A program made the position numbers and the translations under genes. From Desulfotruncus alcoholivorax DSM 16058 (GTDB taxonomy: Bacteria > Bacillota > Desulfotomaculia > Desulfotomaculales > Desulfallaceae): a DNA stretch of 64,000 nucleotides. Positions within the stretch are counted from its first letter, which is position 1, and each line of letters opens with the position of its first letter. The stretch lies in the NCBI RefSeq assembly GCF_000430885.1, contig NZ_KE387266.1, positions 116,595 through 180,594 of the forward strand, given 5' to 3'. This document shows, in pieces, positions 1-7,565 of this stretch. The notes below the pieces were generated by a model. It had not been told where the DNA came from. It did not search any database and saw nothing but the letters and a program-made list of their open reading frames with translations.

Positions 1-1290
1 CTGAAAAAGCTGGTTCTTTTAACCCAGGAATACGTTGCGTACATGCGCGGGGAAGTGGCCCCGCTGATTCAGTCGGGCGACCGGGAGGATTTCCAGGTCC
101 TGTACCGGGAGCAGTACGACCTGCTGGCTGCGCAGCTGCTGGATGCATCCCGGCGACTGCTGACCGAACGCCAGGACACCGTTAAAAAGGCGGCCGCCGG
201 CGAAGTACAATTGCTGGATAAAACGGGTTTTTTATCGGCCATTTTAGTTTTGCTCGCCCTGGTTATTGCGGCGCTGGGCGCCCGGAACCTGATTTATCCC
301 GCGCTGGTAAGGTATAACCACGCCCAAAAATTACTTGATAATACCAGGGACGCCGTGATGGTGATCGATCCCAGGGGAAATATCACCCGGGTAAACCAGG
401 CCTGGACGGAGCTACTGCATATTCCCGGCCAAGAAATTCAGTCCAAATCCCTTAATGACCTGCATGTGATGTATCCCAAGATCCAGGGACTGACTCAGCC
501 GCTATTTAATGTGCTGTTGAACCATAAAAAAATATTAAATAACCAGGTTGTTTTAAATGAAGCGGAAGAAAAAACATTTATCAACATTGATTACTACCCC
601 CTGCTGAATTTTAACAGGCTTACCGGGGCGGCCATGCTGGCCCATCCCGTGGAGATGCACAAAAATAAAAGGTATTTGTTTGACACCATTGAAGCCGAGC
701 GCAAAAAAATATCCATCGAAATACATGACTGGATCGGCAGGGGCATGTCCCCCATCATCCACTCGCTGGACTATATACTGCGGGCCCACAAGCAAATTCC
801 TGAAGATGTTTATGCCGACCTGGCCAGGTTAAGGGAACACTGCCAGAATGCAGCTATGGATATGCGCAGTATCATGAATGACATCCACCCGTACTTAATT
901 GACAAGGTGGGGTTGATCCCGGCCCTGGAGTCTTATGCGTCCAATTTTGAGCAGATGCAGGGTATCAGGGTGTACATGTTTTACAAGGAGCGGACCTTCA
1001 ATGTGAGCAAAACCGCGGAGATTATCATTTACAGGATAATCCAGGAGGCGCTGAGCAATGTGGTTAAGCACAGCAGCGCTACGGAAGTAGACATTTACTT
1101 TAAAGTTGAAAATGATATCCTAAAGATAGAAATTATGGACAACGGCAAACCGCCGGAAAATTTCGTGGCGGGCAAAGGTTTGTGGGGCATGAAGGAAAGG
1201 GCCAATTTAATCGGCGGCGACCTGGTATACGTCAGTGATGAAACCGGTTTTTCCTTGATCTTGACTGTTCCCGCTCATTCGAAAGGGTAA
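1..1290 (+). CDS. Sensor histidine kinase, NarX/DesK type (5' end outside window)
   Basis: Membrane sensor kinase that would phosphorylate the response regulator encoded 5 bases downstream. The reading frame is open from base 1, so the true start lies upstream; an internal ATG at 43 is not needed. From that ATG, a hydrophobic segment sits at about residues 62-88, a PAS domain at about 96-200, and a HisKA_3-type dimerisation region with H-box ISIEIHDW, whose His is about residue 228. A GHKL ATPase follows, with the N-box around IIQEALSNVVKH and G-box around GKGLWGMKER. This layout is typical of kinases paired with LuxR-type regulators. The signal is unknown. The visible part before the membrane segment is the end of an extracytoplasmic sensor region. 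Confidence 0.9.
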   Translation: MKKLVLLTQEYVAYMRGEVAPLIQSGDREDFQVLYREQYDLLAAQLLDASRRLLTERQDTVKKAAAGEVQLLDKTGFLSAILVLLALVIAALGARNLIYPALVRYNHAQKLLDNTRDAVMVIDPRGNITRVNQAWTELLHIPGQEIQSKSLNDLHVMYPKIQGLTQPLFNVLLNHKKILNNQVVLNEAEEKTFINIDYYPLLNFNRLTGAAMLAHPVEMHKNKRYLFDTIEAERKKISIEIHDWIGRGMSPIIHSLDYILRAHKQIPEDVYADLARLREHCQNAAMDMRSIMNDIHPYLIDKVGLIPALESYASNFEQMQGIRVYMFYKERTFNVSKTAEIIIYRIIQEALSNVVKHSSATEVDIYFKVENDILKIEIMDNGKPPENFVAGKGLWGMKERANLIGGDLVYVSDETGFSLILTVPAHSKG

Positions 1291-1295
1291 TAAAC

Positions 1296-1910
1296 ATGGG
1301 TATGATTAAAATAATGCTGGTGGAAGACCACAACATAGTGCGCGAGGGTCTGAAAAGGTTGATTGAAATGGAAGAAGGCATGACGGTGGTGGCTGAGGCG
1401 GGCACCTGTGCCCAGGCCAGGGCTAACCTGCGGGATGATACGGATGTTATCCTGCTGGATATCAAACTGCCCGACGGGGACGGCCTGGAACTGTGCCAGG
1501 AAATCAGAATGAAAACTCCGCAGGTGAAATTTATAGCGCTGACCACCTATGATGACGCCCTATTCATTAAAAAAGCCCTGGAGCACGGCGTGCAGGGGTT
1601 TATCCCCAAGTATGCTTCCTTTGACGAGATCAAGTCGGCCATCCACATCACCCTGAGGGACGGGCGTTACCTTTACCCCGGGCTGAACATGCAGGCCTTG
1701 ATGGGCCTTTCGGAAACGGGGCTGTCGGAGTTTGAAATACAGATACTGCGCAGGATTGCCAGCGGCGAAAACCAGAAAAATGTTGCCGCAGCCCTGTTTA
1801 TCAGTATCTCGACTTTAAGAAGAAGGATTAAGGGAATTTGCACTAAAATGGGCGTGGATACCATTGAGGAAGCCCTGGCCTCAGCAGTTAAAAAGGGGTT
1901 GATTCAGTAG
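1296..1910 (+). CDS. LuxR/NarL-family response regulator
   Basis: Partner of the kinase directly upstream (5-base gap). The receiver domain spans about residues 4-120, with acidic pocket residues E10/D11, phosphoacceptor D55 in VILLDIKLPDGDG, the conserved Thr in ALTTYDD and the Lys in IPKYAS. A C-terminal HTH of the LuxR type spans about 140-200. The recognition part, ISISTLRRRIKGICTKMGV, differs from the usual TVK-type helix, with STLRRR in its place, so the DNA target may be unusual. The length of 204 residues is normal. No target promoter can be named from this window. Confidence 0.92.
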   Translation: MGMIKIMLVEDHNIVREGLKRLIEMEEGMTVVAEAGTCAQARANLRDDTDVILLDIKLPDGDGLELCQEIRMKTPQVKFIALTTYDDALFIKKALEHGVQGFIPKYASFDEIKSAIHITLRDGRYLYPGLNMQALMGLSETGLSEFEIQILRRIASGENQKNVAAALFISISTLRRRIKGICTKMGVDTIEEALASAVKKGLIQ

Positions 1911-3347
1911 GTGGACAGGTTGAAAAGCAAAAAAAAGATTCTGGTTTACTTTGCCATAATCTTTTTTTTAACGCTGATAATTTTATTTTTCGTACTGGAA
2001 TTTCGCTATATTAACCGGGTAGTCAGTGAAAACCGGGATAACATCAGGCAGATCGTGTTAAGCGAAGTTTATTCCTACATGCGCGACCTGCAATTACTTA
2101 CTGAAGACGCGGCTAATTTCGTTGAGGATGAAAACGGGCCGGCCATCCAGTCGCTGCGGTCGGTTGCCGGCAGGGATGAAAGGATTACAGGAGTATACCT
2201 GCTGGACCAGACGGGGAAGATAATCAGCTCTTTTAAAGGAAATGAACCGGGTGTCCACCGGGGCGCGCTGGCCGGGAGCGCACAGGGTATCCCCTATATA
2301 TTCGGTGTCGAAAAAAACGGCCGCCTGGACCAGGTGGGGGTTGCCGCAGTTGTCTCAGGGCAGGCGGGCAAGCTTTTTCTGGTGCTGACCTACAATGTCA
2401 ATGATTTTGTAAATCAGTTTATACTCAAGTATAATACCAGCCAGGTAAAGGCGGGCATCATGAACCAGGAGGGGCTGCCGCTGGTTTGGCCCTTTGACCA
2501 GGCAGCCCTGGCCAATTTTAGCACCGGCGTTGAAACACTCAAATTTCAAAATGAACGTTATGCCGTAAGTAGGGCGGACCTGGAAAACTCCTCCCTGGAT
2601 GTTTACTTTTTTGACAGGCAAAGCAATTTTGATGCTTACAGAATCATCACCATTATGTTTTTGCTGTTTATGCTTTATTTCTTAATTTACCAGTTTATCG
2701 TAGAACTGCTCAACGCCAACAATATCCAATCCTATTTCGAAAACATTGACTTCAATATTTTCAACCATTTAAAAGAAGGAATAATTATTGCCAATAAGTT
2801 TAACCGGGTGGTATTTGCCAACAATGTTATTCACGAGATATTTGCCGAAAAGGAAATTGTTTTAAAAAAAACATCCCTTAAGGAAATAACCGGGCCTCTG
2901 GATAGCTTTGAAAGCAGGCTGACGTTAAAAAAAGCAAATAACCTGCTGGAGATTATATCCGCACCCATTGTAAAAAACGGCAAGCTGCTGGGGGCGCTGG
3001 TGGTGGTCAGTCTGAGCCATGAGAAGGAAAAACTGTGCGGCCGGGCGCTGGACAAAATAATTGAGTTATCTCCGGACGGGGTGGTTTTCGTGGATAAGGA
3101 CGGCAAGGTGGTTACCTGCAACATGATGGCCAGCTATTACTTGGGCAACGTGAAACCGGATTTAAATATTGACCATGTGAGCACCGAACTGGCCGGCCTG
3201 ATTGAAAACAGTATCGGGTCCGGTTCAGTAACCAGAGAAAACTTGTCCTTCGGTGATATTTACTGCGAACTGGCGCCCCTGTATGACGCCGGCGGGTTTT
3301 ATGCCGGTACGGTGGTGTTTTTAAAAGACAGCAGCAAATCCGGTTAA
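1911..3347 (+). CDS. Membrane-anchored PAS-domain protein without a kinase domain
   Basis: Starts at GTG immediately after the stop of the response regulator, so it is probably translated with it. The first membrane helix is at about residues 9-29. An extracytoplasmic sensor region of roughly 200 residues follows, similar in layout to Cache-type sensors. The second helix is at about 243-266, and two PAS-like segments lie at about 280-370 and 375-475. The protein then ends, with no histidine kinase, cyclase or methyl-accepting domain. It may be an accessory sensor that passes a signal to the kinase at 1-1290 through PAS contacts; that role is inference. The 3' end overlaps the convergent small gene by 4 bases. 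Confidence 0.75.
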   Translation: MDRLKSKKKILVYFAIIFFLTLIILFFVLEFRYINRVVSENRDNIRQIVLSEVYSYMRDLQLLTEDAANFVEDENGPAIQSLRSVAGRDERITGVYLLDQTGKIISSFKGNEPGVHRGALAGSAQGIPYIFGVEKNGRLDQVGVAAVVSGQAGKLFLVLTYNVNDFVNQFILKYNTSQVKAGIMNQEGLPLVWPFDQAALANFSTGVETLKFQNERYAVSRADLENSSLDVYFFDRQSNFDAYRIITIMFLLFMLYFLIYQFIVELLNANNIQSYFENIDFNIFNHLKEGIIIANKFNRVVFANNVIHEIFAEKEIVLKKTSLKEITGPLDSFESRLTLKKANNLLEIISAPIVKNGKLLGALVVVSLSHEKEKLCGRALDKIIELSPDGVVFVDKDGKVVTCNMMASYYLGNVKPDLNIDHVSTELAGLIENSIGSGSVTRENLSFGDIYCELAPLYDAGGFYAGTVVFLKDSSKSG

Positions 3348-3478
3348 TAAAACAGCAGCACCAGCATTAAAATCAGGGCCGATACGGCCAGGGCGGCGTA
3401 ATCCTCCAGCCGGTCGGAATTAAAAAGCAGGTTTAAATTGTCCTGGTCATGATTTTCCTGGCCATGATTGTCCGGCAA
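3344..3478 (-). CDS. Small single-pass membrane protein, 44 residues
   Basis: A short gene downstream of the sulfate-exporter-like gene on the same strand. A perfect AGGAGG at 3486-3491 lies 7 bases before a TTG start; a GTG one codon earlier, at 3481, is also possible. The product has an acidic, His/Asn-rich N-terminus (PDNHGQENHDQDN) and one C-terminal hydrophobic helix of about 17 residues (YAALAVSALILMLVLLFY). I do not recognise the family. Its position suggests an accessory subunit or regulator of the permease. Support is the strong ribosome site plus a clear amphipathic/hydrophobic division; no homology is claimed. Confidence 0.55.
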   Translation of the reverse strand: MPDNHGQENHDQDNLNLLFNSDRLEDYAALAVSALILMLVLLFY

Positions 3479-3537
3479 CACAATTCCTCCTAAAAACAAC
3501 CAAATTTCATTTTTTAGCTGGTGGCGCGCCGGTGCTA

Positions 3538-4668
3538 TTACGGCCGGTGTTGGATGAACAGCAGCACCACCAGCAGCGCGCCTACCGCCTTGACCACGGC
3601 GGCGATTGTCCCAACCAGGAGTGGTTTGCCGCCCGCTTTACGCAGTTCATTGAAGGATATCTGCATACCCAGGCCTGAAAGGCCGATGGCAAAAAACCAG
3701 TTGTAAAGGTTGCGTATAAACACCAGTTCGGGCGAAGGCGGGGAGGTTTCCCCCAGCAGGCCGAATGAGGTCAGCAGAACCACTACGATAAAACCGATCA
3801 CGAACAAAGGGAATTTATCCCAAAAGCCTGTTTGAATGGCGTACTCGTCTTCTTCCTCTTCCGACCGGCGGCTGTTATATACTGCCAGGGCCAGCACCAC
3901 AAAAGGGAGAAATATGATCCTGGTTAAGTTGAAAATTTCCCCTGTTTTTAAACTTTCAGAAACTCGCTGGGCGGTGCCGTGGTCGAAGGCCAGAGCAGCC
4001 GCCAGCACCTGGCCGGAATTGACTATCCCCGTGCCGGCCCAGACCCCGAACTGGTGGGGACTCAGCCCCAGCATCGTGCCGGCGGTGGGGAAGATTAACA
4101 AAAAGATCAGCCCCACGGTAAGGATGGTGGCTATGGAATAAGCCACGTCGGATATTTTGGCCCGGACGGCGGGGGCGGTGGCCACAATAGCCGAGACCCC
4201 GCAAACGGCTGCGCCGGCGGCCAGCAGTGAAGCGGCGGCGGGGGACATGCCCGCCTTTTTCCCCAGGTACAGGGTAAATAACAGGGTAAAGGAAATAAAC
4301 ACAAAGATAATTAAAAAGGCTTTTAAGCCCAGGTTGGCCAGGTCAGCGATGCTGTACAATGAACCCAGCAGAATCACACCTATTTTGATAAACAGCCGGG
4401 AAGTCCTTACGCCCGGCATAAGCATCCCCGGCAGGCCGACCACATTTCTCAGCAGCATGCCGGTTAAGATAGAAATGAGAATATAATTCAGGTGCAGTAC
4501 ATCAATTAAGATTTTACTGGTCAGCGGCCTTGAGGCGAAAAGCGTTTCCAATCCCGGCCACTGCGGGAAACCCAAGTCTGCACCGCCTCTGGCCAACACG
4601 GCTACCGCCAGCATCAGGGCGATACCTGGTAAAAGCCTGGATAATAGGTAAAGCGTTTGCACCAGCAT
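3538..4668 (-). CDS. YeiH/UPF0324-family putative sulfate-exporter-type permease
   Basis: An integral membrane protein of 376 residues with about ten hydrophobic helices. It belongs to the conserved family (Cons_hypoth698/UPF0324, YeiH) annotated as putative sulfate exporters. Typical family stretches are AAGAAVCGVSAIVATAPAV around residue 150 and the GLGMQISFNELRKAG segment near the C-terminus. A GGGGG ribosome site precedes the ATG. A likely sigma-A promoter lies upstream on the same strand. It is encoded convergently with the two-component genes and divergently from the ABC operon. The real substrate is not established for most members; sulfate or a sulfonate-derived anion fits an anaerobe of this type but is inference. 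Confidence 0.85.
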   Translation of the reverse strand: MLVQTLYLLSRLLPGIALMLAVAVLARGGADLGFPQWPGLETLFASRPLTSKILIDVLHLNYILISILTGMLLRNVVGLPGMLMPGVRTSRLFIKIGVILLGSLYSIADLANLGLKAFLIIFVFISFTLLFTLYLGKKAGMSPAAASLLAAGAAVCGVSAIVATAPAVRAKISDVAYSIATILTVGLIFLLIFPTAGTMLGLSPHQFGVWAGTGIVNSGQVLAAALAFDHGTAQRVSESLKTGEIFNLTRIIFLPFVVLALAVYNSRRSEEEEDEYAIQTGFWDKFPLFVIGFIVVVLLTSFGLLGETSPPSPELVFIRNLYNWFFAIGLSGLGMQISFNELRKAGGKPLLVGTIAAVVKAVGALLVVLLFIQHRP

Positions 4669-4992
4669 AGAAAATCCCCCAAAATTTATTTTTATGGGGT
4701 TAGATTTGAATTAAGTATAATAACTTTTGAACAAGGTAGCAAGATTGTTACAAGTATAGATAGTTTAAGTCTGACCTCAAAATGATTGAAACCATCCCCA
4801 CTTGCCACCCGCATGCATAATAAATGTAATATTCGCTGAACCAGTGCCCTGGCGGAGAGTTTGTGCTCGGCCGGGTGAGCTCTGACATTGGTCAGTGCGT
4901 TACTTTTTTATCGAGGGTATTGACAACGTGTATGTGTGTATTATATTGTTAGTACACTGGTACAATAACACATTTTGAACGGAGGTTCAGGT
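4669..4992. other. Divergent intergenic region with two promoters
   Basis: On the minus strand, TTGCTA (4737-4742) and TATACT (4714-4719) are 17 bases apart and would drive the permease at 4668. On the plus strand the ABC operon promoter lies at 4920-4947. The stretch 4743-4919 between them contains nothing I can identify. Confidence 0.6.
4920..4967 (+). promoter_or_regulatory. Promoter and candidate GntR operator for the ABC operon
   Basis: TTGACA (4920-4925) and TATATT (4942-4947) are separated by 16 bases. Overlapping the -10 and the expected start point is the inverted repeat TATTGT-N12-ACAATA (4944-4949 and 4962-4967), with AGTAC/GTAC half-sites inside. The operon encodes a YtrA-type GntR protein, and repressors of that group usually bind such repeats at their own promoter, so autoregulation is likely. 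Confidence 0.6.
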
Positions 4993-5775
4993 ATGAAGGC
5001 TTGGTTGACTTTACTGAAAAAGGAATTTCTATTGACCAGAAGCAGCTTATTATGGAAATTGCTCTTTCTGGTTATAGCCGGTTTGCTGGGAGTGTATTTT
5101 GCCTACCGGAACAATGACCGTCCCGGACTTATTGTGGTATTGGCGGTTATGGTGGTTGCGTTTTATGTGTTTTACCTTGCGGCTTATATGTTTAAAAGTC
5201 TAAGAGAAGAATGGGAGCACACTTCTCATTCGTGGCTCAATACACCACAGCCGGGCTGGATGCTGCTTTCAGCTAAACTGGCTGGCGGGTTTATCAATTT
5301 GTTGGCTCTCTTTGGGGTAACCTGCTGTTTCACCCTTTGGATAACCTGGATTGAGTTAAACAACTTTGCGCGACCTGGTTTTCAAAACATAGACCTGGCG
5401 TGGGCTACGATTAATTACTATGGATGGTATATAGCCGTGCTGATTGTTTTAGGCAGTATCTATACCGGATTATGGTCGATGATGATTTCGGTAGGCATGG
5501 CAGCATCCAAAAGCATTCTCAGCAAAGGACGCTTTTTCGTCGGCCTGGCGATTTTCTTAATCCCAACCTGGGGTATGGGATTTTTCCAGGGAACTGTTGT
5601 GTACGACCGCCTGGTGCGCTGGGGGGCCGTCTACCTGCCGCAGACACCTATTGTTGAACTTAGAAACCTGCATTTCCATTCTCTTTACACCGGTGAAATA
5701 TTATTTTACGCCATAATCATGGCAGCGTTGCTTTTCATCTCGGGTTGGCTGCTGGATCACAAAGTTGAGGTGTAG
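4993..5775 (+). CDS. ABC-2 type transporter permease
   Basis: Membrane part of an ABC exporter whose ATPase is encoded at 6170. About six hydrophobic helices in 260 residues. The start is set by GGAGG at 4981-4985, 7 bases before the ATG; an upstream in-frame TTG at 4975 precedes the ribosome site and is rejected. It is first in a three-gene operon (permease, GntR regulator, ATPase). Systems of this YtrABC-like type are often induced by cell-wall-active agents or used for peptide export, but the substrate cannot be read from the sequence. Confidence 0.8.
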   Translation: MKAWLTLLKKEFLLTRSSLLWKLLFLVIAGLLGVYFAYRNNDRPGLIVVLAVMVVAFYVFYLAAYMFKSLREEWEHTSHSWLNTPQPGWMLLSAKLAGGFINLLALFGVTCCFTLWITWIELNNFARPGFQNIDLAWATINYYGWYIAVLIVLGSIYTGLWSMMISVGMAASKSILSKGRFFVGLAIFLIPTWGMGFFQGTVVYDRLVRWGAVYLPQTPIVELRNLHFHSLYTGEILFYAIIMAALLFISGWLLDHKVEV

Positions 5776-5778
5776 CCT

Positions 5779-6147
5779 ATGGGAGAAGAATTCAATTCTA
5801 CACAACCGATTTATCACCAGTTGGTACAGCGGGTTTGCAGACAAATTGTAGGCGGCGTTTTAAGAGCCGGAGAAAAACTCCCCTCGGTCCGGGATTTTGC
5901 CGTTCGGAACAGTGTTAATCCCAATACGGTGCAGCGGGCCTATGCTGAATTGGAACGATTAGCGGTGGTGGAGTCTCGCAGAGGCTTGGGAACGTTTGTA
6001 ACGGAAGATGCGGCACGACTTGATGAGTTGCGTGAACAGCTTAAAGATAACCAAATAACGGCTTTTGTATTGGATATGAAAGAGATGGGTTTTTCTTCAG
6101 AAGAAATTATGGAAGGTGTGGAGGAACATCTTGCTGAAGATAAATGA
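5779..6147 (+). CDS. GntR-family regulator, YtrA subfamily
   Basis: A short GntR protein of 122 residues. The N-terminal winged helix covers about residues 10-77 and includes GEKLPSVRDFAVRNSVNPNTV. The C-terminal part of about 45 residues is too short for a ligand domain, which defines the YtrA subgroup. It begins 3 bases after the permease stop. It probably represses its own operon by binding near 4944-4967. The order permease-regulator-ATPase is less common than the usual regulator-first order. Confidence 0.88.
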   Translation: MGEEFNSTQPIYHQLVQRVCRQIVGGVLRAGEKLPSVRDFAVRNSVNPNTVQRAYAELERLAVVESRRGLGTFVTEDAARLDELREQLKDNQITAFVLDMKEMGFSSEEIMEGVEEHLAEDK

Positions 6148-6169
6148 GGCTATAAAGGAGGACCTGGCA

Positions 6170-6871
6170 TTGGCTACAGATATTGTGCGGTTTGACCATG
6201 TAACAAAACGATACCCGGGGAAGGTTGCATTGCGTGACGCCACTTTTACGCTGCCCCGGGGGAAGGTGATAGGTTTAATCGGCCCCAATGGCAGCGGGAA
6301 ATCCACCGTGCTTAAGCTAATGGCCGGGTTACTCAGGGCCAGCGGGGGAACTGTTGCGATTAACGGCAAGCCTGCTACAAGGCGAATCGGCGGTGAAGTG
6401 GCTTACCTTTCGGAGTTGGACGCCCTTTACTCCAGCTTTACCATTGAAGAAACAATTAGGCTGCACCAGGGTCTCTACGAAGACTTTAACCAGGAAAAGG
6501 CGCACGAGATGCTGGCTTTTATGCAGCTAAACCCCGGTGACCGGGTAAAAAACCTGTCCAAGGGGAACCGCGGCCGGTTGAAAATTGTGCTGGCCCTTTC
6601 CCGCCGCGCTGCGCTGATACTGATGGACGAACCATTGTCCGGACTTGATCCCATTGTCCGGGAATCTATTATCAAAGGTATGATTTCTTTTATTGACCTG
6701 GAAACTCAGACGGTAATCATGACCACCCACGAAGTTGCGGAAATTGAGCCGGTGTTGGATTTGGTGGTGGCTATCAGGGACGGGCAGGTGCTTAAAGTAG
6801 AAGAAATTGATAATATCCGCGGCGAGCTTAACATGAGCCTGGTGGAGTGGATGAAACAAACCCTGGCGTAG
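6170..6871 (+). CDS. ABC transporter ATP-binding protein
   Basis: ATPase of the exporter, 233 residues. Walker A is GPNGSGKST, a degenerate signature motif is NLSKGNRGRL, Walker B is ALILMDEPLSGLD, and the switch His is in TTHEV. AAAGGAGG at 6154-6161 lies 8 bases before the TTG at 6170, so this is chosen over an in-frame start at 6116 that would overlap the GntR gene. The signature motif (LSKGNRGRL rather than LSGGQ) is of the kind seen in YtrB/BcrA-like exporters. Confidence 0.87.
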   Translation: MATDIVRFDHVTKRYPGKVALRDATFTLPRGKVIGLIGPNGSGKSTVLKLMAGLLRASGGTVAINGKPATRRIGGEVAYLSELDALYSSFTIEETIRLHQGLYEDFNQEKAHEMLAFMQLNPGDRVKNLSKGNRGRLKIVLALSRRAALILMDEPLSGLDPIVRESIIKGMISFIDLETQTVIMTTHEVAEIEPVLDLVVAIRDGQVLKVEEIDNIRGELNMSLVEWMKQTLA

Positions 6872-6881
6872 CATTTAAAAA

Positions 6882-6904
6882 GGGGACATACCTCCTATGT
6901 CCCC
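6882..6904. repeat. GGGGACA-type hairpin repeat
   Basis: GGGGACATA and TATGTCCCC form a perfect 9-bp stem with a 5-base loop, 10 bases after the ATPase stop. It is a short member of a repeat family also seen at 13886, 19319, 22168 and 29506. It may also end the operon's transcript. Confidence 0.75.
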
Positions 6905-6997
6905 AACTTTATGTCTTCTATTTTTTTAAGCAGCTTGATGAACTCTTTCATGAAACCGGCAAGCCTGGCCAGGCATGGCCGGATAATATAATGATAA

Positions 6998-7041
6998 AAC
7001 AGGCCAACCTTGAGTGGATTCCACCTTGAGACTGGCCTGTT
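6998..7041 (-). terminator. Candidate terminator of the selenoprotein gene
   Basis: On the minus strand, AACAGGCCA and TGGCCTGTT pair in a 9-bp stem, followed by TTTTAT. It lies 25 bases after the stop of the gene at 7066-7407. The loop of 26 bases contains a second small stem (TGGATTCCA). Confidence 0.5.
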
Positions 7042-7065
7042 CTTTACAAAAATGGTAAATTAGTT

Positions 7066-7407
7066 TTATTTGGTGTTTAATTCCTTAATGGCATCAACAA
7101 TCATATCCACTCCCAGGCCGCCATGGAACCGGGGCTGGCCGTTGATGACGGTCAGGGGCAGCCTGACCTTAGGCAAAATCTTTTCAATTTCAGGGTAATT
7201 TTTTATTTCACTGGTGCTGACATCAATAAAACTGGTTTCTACCCGGTCGCCTAAAGCAAATTTTAGCTTATCTCCTAATTCAGCCGCTTCTTCCTTCATA
7301 GTTTTCGCAGGCCCACATCCAGTGGAGCCACTGCCGCAGCCTCAGCCACCTGTCGGTATTGGCGCGTCAATGCCGAATACCTGTACTAATGTTTTTTGTT
7401 CTTCCAT
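7066..7407 (-). CDS. Small thioredoxin-like selenoprotein (in-frame UGA)
   Basis: A 113-residue protein with an in-frame TGA at codon 22 (7342-7344). The frame runs from ATG at 7407, which has GGGAGG about 10 bases upstream, through TGA to TAA. Around the UGA the product reads PTGGUGCGSGSTGCGPAK, so selenocysteine lies in a Gly/Cys-rich redox motif (U22, C24, C31). The later part, with VETSFIDV, LPKVRLPLTVINGQPRF and a C-terminal helix, resembles small thioredoxin-fold proteins. A hairpin just after the UGA meets the bacterial SECIS rules. Conventional calling would start at the internal ATG 7299 and lose the active site. It may belong to the thioredoxin-like (seleno)proteins that NCBI labels SaoT; this is from memory and unchecked. 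The partner is unknown. Confidence 0.82.
7320..7333 (-). promoter_or_regulatory. bSECIS-like hairpin after UGA of the small selenoprotein
   Basis: In the mRNA, CAGUG-GCUC-CACUG forms a perfect 5-bp stem with a 4-base loop, starting 8 bases after the UGA. The loop begins with G and lies 13 bases beyond the UGA, as expected for a bacterial SECIS read by SelB. Confidence 0.7.
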
Positions 7408-7565
7408 AAAAATGAAGCCTCCCTTAGTATCTTAATTGTATATTTATAGGTTAACCGTAAAAATAGAAACAACACATATAACAATAATTATATTATCATT
7501 ATATCTCATTTTATATATCTTATGTTACTACTAAACAATGACCAAGTCAATGTATTCTTTGGCGC

